Below are positions 60,367-64,000 of a stretch of DNA of 64,000 bases, piece after piece. The stretch is from an uncultured Collinsella sp. (GTDB lineage: Bacteria; Actinomycetota; Coriobacteriia; Coriobacteriales; Coriobacteriaceae): positions 1-64,000 of the forward strand of contig CAUFMG010000014.1 in NCBI GenBank assembly GCA_959026725.1, given 5' to 3'. Numbering within the stretch: position 1 is the first letter of the stretch; every line of letters starts with the position of its first letter. The notes below the pieces were generated by a model. That model saw nothing but the letters and a program-made list of their open reading frames with translations. It was not told the origin of the DNA and searched no databases. Both the position numbers and the translations under genes were made by a program.

Positions 60367-60630
60367 TTAAAGCTCCTCTCCGCAGAACGGGCAGTACTTG
60401 ATGTCCTCGATGTAGGCGTCCGCCGTCACGTCGGCGCCGACGGTCTCTCCGCACGAGCCGTTGACTGAGACGTCGAGCTCCACGCTGGTATCCAGCTCGA
60501 CCCTGACGACCGGCTCGCCGTCGTATCGGCGCATCAGGGCCATGGAGCCCACAGACCAGCTTCGGACGTCTCGGCCAGGCGCAGAATGGACTGACGCGAT
60601 GCGGGATCCACCGCAGAAGTAGCAGCTCAT
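60367..60630 (-). CDS. Zinc-ribbon phage protein
   Basis: The product is 87 aa with CYFCGG at the start and KYCPFCGEEL at the end, likely one Zn site around a beta sheet. It overlaps the upstream gene (ATGA). Function unknown. Confidence 0.6.
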   Translation of the reverse strand: MSCYFCGGSRIASVHSAPGRDVRSWSVGSMALMRRYDGEPVVRVELDTSVELDVSVNGSCGETVGADVTADAYIEDIKYCPFCGEEL

Positions 60631-61064
60631 TCGGCATCACCCGCGAGCAGGGAGCGAATGCGGCAGCAGATGCTGTGGAGCGCCATCGACTGGCACAACG
60701 TGCCACCGCACCTGTCAGCGCAGGCATCGCACATCCCAGAGACAACGTTGTAGGCGTGCGTCGGTTCTTCGCTGGCAGGGCAGTTCGTAGCAGCTTCGAT
60801 ATCGTTCATCAGGGCGCCGAACGTATCCGGGCGGATCAGATGCATCTCGTCCACCCTCACGACCCCCTCATCGCAGCTGGCACGCCAAACGCCAGCGCCG
60901 AGCAGATACTCATATCTCTCGACCGTGCACTCCATGCCGCTGTCCGCATAGAGCGTTGAAGTCGACAGTGGGACCTTGCGCCCCTCCTTATCGACGGGGC
61001 CCAACGGCGCCAATTCCCAGTCTGGCGTCATGGAGTTATCGACTATGAAATGTTCCCTCATCAC
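60627..61064 (-). CDS. Phage hypothetical protein with Cys-rich C-terminus
   Basis: The product is 145 aa from GTG 61064. Cysteines are concentrated at residues 93-135 (CPASEEP ... CDACADRCGGTLCQ), perhaps metal-binding. Unrecognised. Overlaps neighbours on both sides. Confidence 0.55.
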   Translation of the reverse strand: MMREHFIVDNSMTPDWELAPLGPVDKEGRKVPLSTSTLYADSGMECTVERYEYLLGAGVWRASCDEGVVRVDEMHLIRPDTFGALMNDIEAATNCPASEEPTHAYNVVSGMCDACADRCGGTLCQSMALHSICCRIRSLLAGDAE

Positions 61065-61402
61065 TCGTCACCACCCTTCTCGGCCTTGACCCCCGCCAGC
61101 CCAAGCTGCTCGCACACGACGCTCTCCTCGTCCCACATCCACGAATACATCTCGAAGACCTCTTCCGAATCATCGATTACGACCCTCCACGGGTCGACCT
61201 CCTGCAGCCGCCCGTCTCTGCGCATGACGACCGCCACCGGCCTGCGGGTCGGCCCCGCGTCCTCATCGCTCGCAGAGATGCGGTGGTCGAGGCACGTGAA
61301 CGTCCTGTCGAACAGCCCGACCAGCAGGGCCTTCTCGTAGCCCGTCCTCGAGCCCAAGCCGAAGTCCTGCACGAAGCACGGCGTCAGGTCCCTAGTCAGC
61401 AT
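61061..61402 (-). CDS. Phage hypothetical protein
   Basis: The product is 113 aa from ATG 61402; a GTG at 61411 is the alternative. It has a basic beta-like middle (RPVAVVMRRDGRLQEVDPWRVV) and an acidic end. The overlap with 61392-61580 is small. No family recognised. Confidence 0.5.
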   Translation of the reverse strand: MLTRDLTPCFVQDFGLGSRTGYEKALLVGLFDRTFTCLDHRISASDEDAGPTRRPVAVVMRRDGRLQEVDPWRVVIDDSEEVFEMYSWMWDEESVVCEQLGLAGVKAEKGGDE

Positions 61403-61580
61403 CGCCCTCACCCCTCAGCCTGCTTAAAAGACGCTCCATGCTCTCATCGCATATTGCGAGCGTGGCCACCTCACCAGCCCAGACCTTTCTGCCTGCGACG
61501 TTGACGAATGAGATCTTGTCCATGTTGACGATGTACCTGTAGCCATCGTCGTCGTATAGCTCAATGAAATCTCGGCTCAT
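61392..61580 (-). CDS. Small phage hypothetical protein
   Basis: The product is 62 aa, beta-rich with an acidic patch (ELYDDDGYRYIVNMDKISFV), as in small phage beta-sandwich proteins. Overlaps 61577. Confidence 0.5.
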   Translation of the reverse strand: MSRDFIELYDDDGYRYIVNMDKISFVNVAGRKVWAGEVATLAICDESMERLLSRLRGEGDAD

Positions 61581-61945
61581 TGAAGCTCGCCCCCATTCCA
61601 GCCGTCGGGCATGTCCTCGATGCGGCGTTTCGTCCTATACGTGCGCACGGTGGTAATCTCGAGCTCGAACGTGCGCTTGCACTCAGGGCACACAACCTCT
61701 TCATCGTCCTCGTCGTAATACCACGGGTCATCGATGGAACTCTCGCAGTAGGGGCAGATCAGGCGTTCCTCAGCGCACTGTTCGTTCTCCCATTCCCTCT
61801 CGATACGCGCCCCCCTTAGGCACTCGTCACATACCGAGTATCCAGACTCGCCCAGAATGCCAGCCATCGGATGCAAGTACTCCCTATAGTTCGGAGTAGG
61901 CTTCCCGCACCAAGAGCAGGTGTACATCTTTGCCTCCTCACTCAT
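61577..61945 (-). CDS. Two-zinc-ribbon phage protein
   Basis: The product is 122 aa from ATG 61945, overlapping the upstream stop (ATGA). CSWCGKPTPN ... CDECLRG and ICPYCESSI ... CPECKRTFELE form two Cys4 sites. Probably a nucleic-acid or protein-binding adaptor. Confidence 0.6.
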   Translation of the reverse strand: MSEEAKMYTCSWCGKPTPNYREYLHPMAGILGESGYSVCDECLRGARIEREWENEQCAEERLICPYCESSIDDPWYYDEDDEEVVCPECKRTFELEITTVRTYRTKRRIEDMPDGWNGGELQ

Positions 61946-62526
61946 TTCTCGCTCCCCTCCTCCTCGGTCTCCGCCTGCAGGATGTCCCGCAGGGTGCCGA
62001 TGCGCTCGATGGCGTCGTCTGGCGTGTGGCCGTCCCACTCGGGCGCGCGGTCGAGCACCTCGCACGGGAACATGTCCCAGTACGGCTCGACGTCGTAGTG
62101 GTAGGTGGCGGGGCCGGCGGGCGTGTCGATGCCCACGATGAACATGCCGTCGTACATCGTCCCGTCATGGTGGTGGAGCGACTTCCACGAGCGCCCACGG
62201 AACATGGCCACGATCACCGAGAACAGCACCGCCCGGTGGTGGTAGAGCTCGTCGAACGTGTGGTACCCGTCCGATGTGGAGCCCGTGACGGGTTCGGGCT
62301 CTATGTGCCGGATGAGTCCATACACCTCATCGATGTCGACGTTCACGATGCCGCAGACATCACGGGACGGATGAAGCCCGAGCGCATGCAGGACATCCTC
62401 CCCGTCGGTGACGCTCTTGACGGTCGGACATGCGAAAGGGTCTTCCACGGTCTCGACTTCGAGGCCCCGTATGAGCCTCTTAACGTCCTTGAACCACTCG
62501 TTCCTATCACTCACTTCGTGCTCCAT
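61942..62526 (-). CDS. Phage hypothetical protein
   Basis: The product is 194 aa. It carries HTFDELYHHRAVLFSVIVAMF and WKSLHHHDGTMYDGMFIVG, then WDGHTPDDAIERI, segments seen in several phage proteins of unknown function. Overlaps both neighbours. Confidence 0.62.
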   Translation of the reverse strand: MEHEVSDRNEWFKDVKRLIRGLEVETVEDPFACPTVKSVTDGEDVLHALGLHPSRDVCGIVNVDIDEVYGLIRHIEPEPVTGSTSDGYHTFDELYHHRAVLFSVIVAMFRGRSWKSLHHHDGTMYDGMFIVGIDTPAGPATYHYDVEPYWDMFPCEVLDRAPEWDGHTPDDAIERIGTLRDILQAETEEEGSEK

Positions 62527-62747
62527 TCCTTCTCAATTACTTTCTCCTCCGCGACCATGATCAGCGCGCGGTTGAGGCATCGCCTCGCCTGGCGCAGCTC
62601 GTCGCAGATGTCGCTGCTCGTCGCGACATGTCGCACTCCTGTCGCAGCTTGTCGCAGCCGGTCGCGCTCCCTGAGCGACCTCTTGGCGTCCTCGAGCCTG
62701 CCGACGGCGAGGTCGATCCAGTCGGCGGGGCCGCATACGTAGCTCAT
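62511..62747 (-). CDS. Phage hypothetical helical protein
   Basis: The product is 78 aa, helical and basic (DLAVGRLEDAKRSLRERDRLRQ). No family recognised. Overlaps 62744. Confidence 0.5.
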   Translation of the reverse strand: MSYVCGPADWIDLAVGRLEDAKRSLRERDRLRQAATGVRHVATSSDICDELRQARRCLNRALIMVAEEKVIEKEWSTK

Positions 62748-63079
62748 CGCGACTCACCCCTCACGCCGAAGATGTCGGCCAAGATGTCGCCCGGCGCGGC
62801 CATGAACGGCTCGGTGCTGATCGGCTCGTACTGCACCTCGAGGTAGTTCGGGTAGCCGATGGTCACGCCCGTGGGCTCGCGTCCCGGAAGGCACTGGTAG
62901 CCCCAGATCACGCTCACCCTGTGCTCGTCGAGGATGGTCTCGGTGCGCTCCACGCGCAGTCGGTAACCGCCCACCCTCTCGGTGTCGTACGTGTCGTCGG
63001 CCCAGGGAATCTGGTGCCGGTCGAGGGCGTCCCGGTAGGCCCTCATCACCGCTGAGATCTCTGTCAAAACCTCTCTCAC
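62744..63079 (-). CDS. Phage hypothetical protein, start uncertain
   Basis: The product is 111 aa if GTG 63079 is used; TTG starts at 63091 or 63067 cannot be excluded because the AAGGAG site is very close to the GTG. The middle looks like a beta sheet (GYRLRVERTETILDEHRVSVIWGY). Unrecognised. Confidence 0.45.
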   Translation of the reverse strand: MREVLTEISAVMRAYRDALDRHQIPWADDTYDTERVGGYRLRVERTETILDEHRVSVIWGYQCLPGREPTGVTIGYPNYLEVQYEPISTEPFMAAPGDILADIFGVRGESR

Positions 63080-63096
63080 TCTCCTTCTCAAAAGAA

Positions 63097-63432
63097 TTAG
63101 GTGTTCTTTGCGCCGGGGGCTTCCCCGCCGGCGCCGTCTCCACTGCCTAGCGGCGGGAACCCCATCGCCTGCTGGCCCAGCTGCCCCGCCGCCGTTGGCA
63201 CACCTTTGGCATACCTCCAGCTCGGCTCCTCACCCCTCGCGATGGCGGCGATGTCCATCCGCAGGTCCTCCTTGGCGCGCTTGCGGGCGCGGTAGTCGTC
63301 GAGCATCTGCTTCTTGGCCAGGCGGGCGCCCTCGTCGGCGCTGATGATGTTGGCCATGTAGATCCGCGTCATGTCGAGCGGGCGGCCGGCGGCGGGGTCG
63401 AAGCCTTCCAGCATCTCCCTGAGGGTGATCAC
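63097..63432 (-). CDS. Phage hypothetical helical protein
   Basis: The product is 111 aa from GTG 63432, overlapping the upstream stop (GTGA). Helical (ADEGARLAKKQMLDDYRARKRAKEDL) with a Gly/Ala-rich tail. No family recognised. Confidence 0.5.
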   Translation of the reverse strand: MITLREMLEGFDPAAGRPLDMTRIYMANIISADEGARLAKKQMLDDYRARKRAKEDLRMDIAAIARGEEPSWRYAKGVPTAAGQLGQQAMGFPPLGSGDGAGGEAPGAKNT

Positions 63433-64000
63433 GACGCCTCACCCAGCTCCCGCTCGAGGGCGGCGATGACCTCGTCCTCGGTCTCGGTGGGCCGCCATAC
63501 CGCCGCACGCTCGACCTCCTGCGAGGTCTGTCCCCCGCGGGCCTTGCGGTCGGCATCGAAGCCGACCTGCTTGCGGCTCCAGTTGCGGGCGAGCGCCCAC
63601 ACGTCGGTCACGGGCAGGCCGCTCGGCAGCGTCCACCCCTGCGCGGCGTAGTGGTCGAAGAACTGGCGGGGGTCGCCCCGGAGGCAGTTGGCGGCGAAGT
63701 ACGCCTCCACGTCCTCGGCCGACGGGGGCTCGAAGTCATCGGGTGCTTGGCGGGCCGCGCTATAGCCCGCTAGGGCTATCTCCTTCTCCTTCTCTTTCTG
63801 TCGGCTACCCCCTCGCCCGCTGGGTCGGCCACCCCCTTGGCTACCCCCTTGGCTACCCCCTTGGGTGGTTGCAATGCCGCCTGCCTTGGCAGCCCTCGCC
63901 TGCCCCCCGAGGCTGCCGTTGACCATGGCGTCGATGCGGCCCCTCGCGAAGGTGAACGCCGCCATGGTGGTGGGCTTCAGCTTGGGCTCGACGCCCTCGT
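63429..64000 (-). CDS. DUF6291-like phage replication-module protein (5' end outside window)
   Basis: The frame is open through the window edge; at least 189 residues are seen. The start PKLKPTTMAAFTFARGRIDAM is a typical internal DUF6291/DnaD-type region. The C-terminal half (EDVEAYFAANCLRGDPRQFFDHYAAQGW) resembles the helper domain of phage replication proteins. A short repeat (GGSQ twice) lies in between. It marks the approach to the replication genes outside the window. Confidence 0.65.
   Translation of the reverse strand, partial: EGVEPKLKPTTMAAFTFARGRIDAMVNGSLGGQARAAKAGGIATTQGGSQGGSQGGGRPSGRGGSRQKEKEKEIALAGYSAARQAPDDFEPPSAEDVEAYFAANCLRGDPRQFFDHYAAQGWTLPSGLPVTDVWALARNWSRKQVGFDADRKARGGQTSQEVERAAVWRPTETEDEVIAALERELGEAS
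63829..63864. repeat. 12-bp minisatellite in the replication-module gene
   Basis: Almost three copies of CTACCCCCTTGG in frame, encoding GGSQGGSQGG. Length may vary between strains. Confidence 0.8.

Larger units (their letters stand above)
32864..64000 (-). mobile_element. Siphovirus-type prophage (right end outside window)
   Basis: All genes from 33077 to 64000 lie on the minus strand in a standard temperate-phage order: early genes, regulator, terminases, head, tail, DGR, lysis. The left end is the tRNA-Lys fragment. Integrase, repressor and replication genes are not in the window and should lie to the right. No obviously broken structural gene is seen, so the prophage may be functional. 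Confidence 0.92.

Overview
The window looks like chromosomal DNA of a GC-rich coriobacterium, most like a gut Collinsella (inferred from protein character, not searched). The first half is host backbone. The second half, from about 32.86 kb to the right edge, is a siphovirus-type prophage read almost entirely on the minus strand.

Host part. 1-2114 is a secreted amidase with C-terminal repeats, cut by the window edge. 2.3-6.7 kb is a patch of transposon debris (an IS1595-like transposase joined to an IstB tail, a second IstB remnant, a decayed membrane-protein gene) around one intact AT-rich orphan gene with a HEPN-like motif (3707-5107). 6.7-20 kb holds an AAA ATPase, five family-2 glycosyltransferases in one minus-strand run with a duplicated gene pair, a divergent galactofuranosyl/rhamnosyltransferase-like gene, a degenerate AAA/PD-(D/E)XK-like protein and a sortase-anchored cell-wall protein. 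20.1-26.8 kb has a HepT/MntA-like pair, an Rrf2 regulator and the sufCBDSU iron-sulfur operon, with three inverted-repeat operator candidates of identical geometry: two between rrf2 and suf, one at the 3' end of sufU. 26.8-33 kb has a REP-type (Y1) transposase, a NifU-like scaffold protein paired with a GGGtGRT-family protein, a FAD-dependent oxidoreductase and dinD.

Prophage part. A 3' fragment of a tRNA-Lys(CTT) gene at 32864-32908 marks one attachment site; the other end lies outside the window. Read in the direction of transcription (right to left) the order is: an early operon of small, overlapping genes (63.4-58.9 kb), an ArpU-like regulator, eight tandem 10-bp repeats, HNH nuclease, ParB/DUF4417 protein, JAB-like protein, small and large terminase, portal, MuF-like head protein, scaffold, major capsid, head-tail connectors, major tail protein, tail-assembly chaperones with a -1 frameshift site, tape measure, tail/baseplate proteins, then a diversity-generating retroelement (DGR), and finally holin and endolysin.

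The DGR is the most interesting system. The last tail gene (37551-38459) ends in a 129-bp variable repeat. It is followed by an Avd-like gene, a 129-bp template repeat and a reverse transcriptase gene with a YMDD motif. Template and variable repeats differ at 13 positions, and 12 of these are adenines of the template in the coding sense, the signature of adenine-directed mutagenic retrohoming. The phage probably diversifies the tip of a tail receptor-binding protein.
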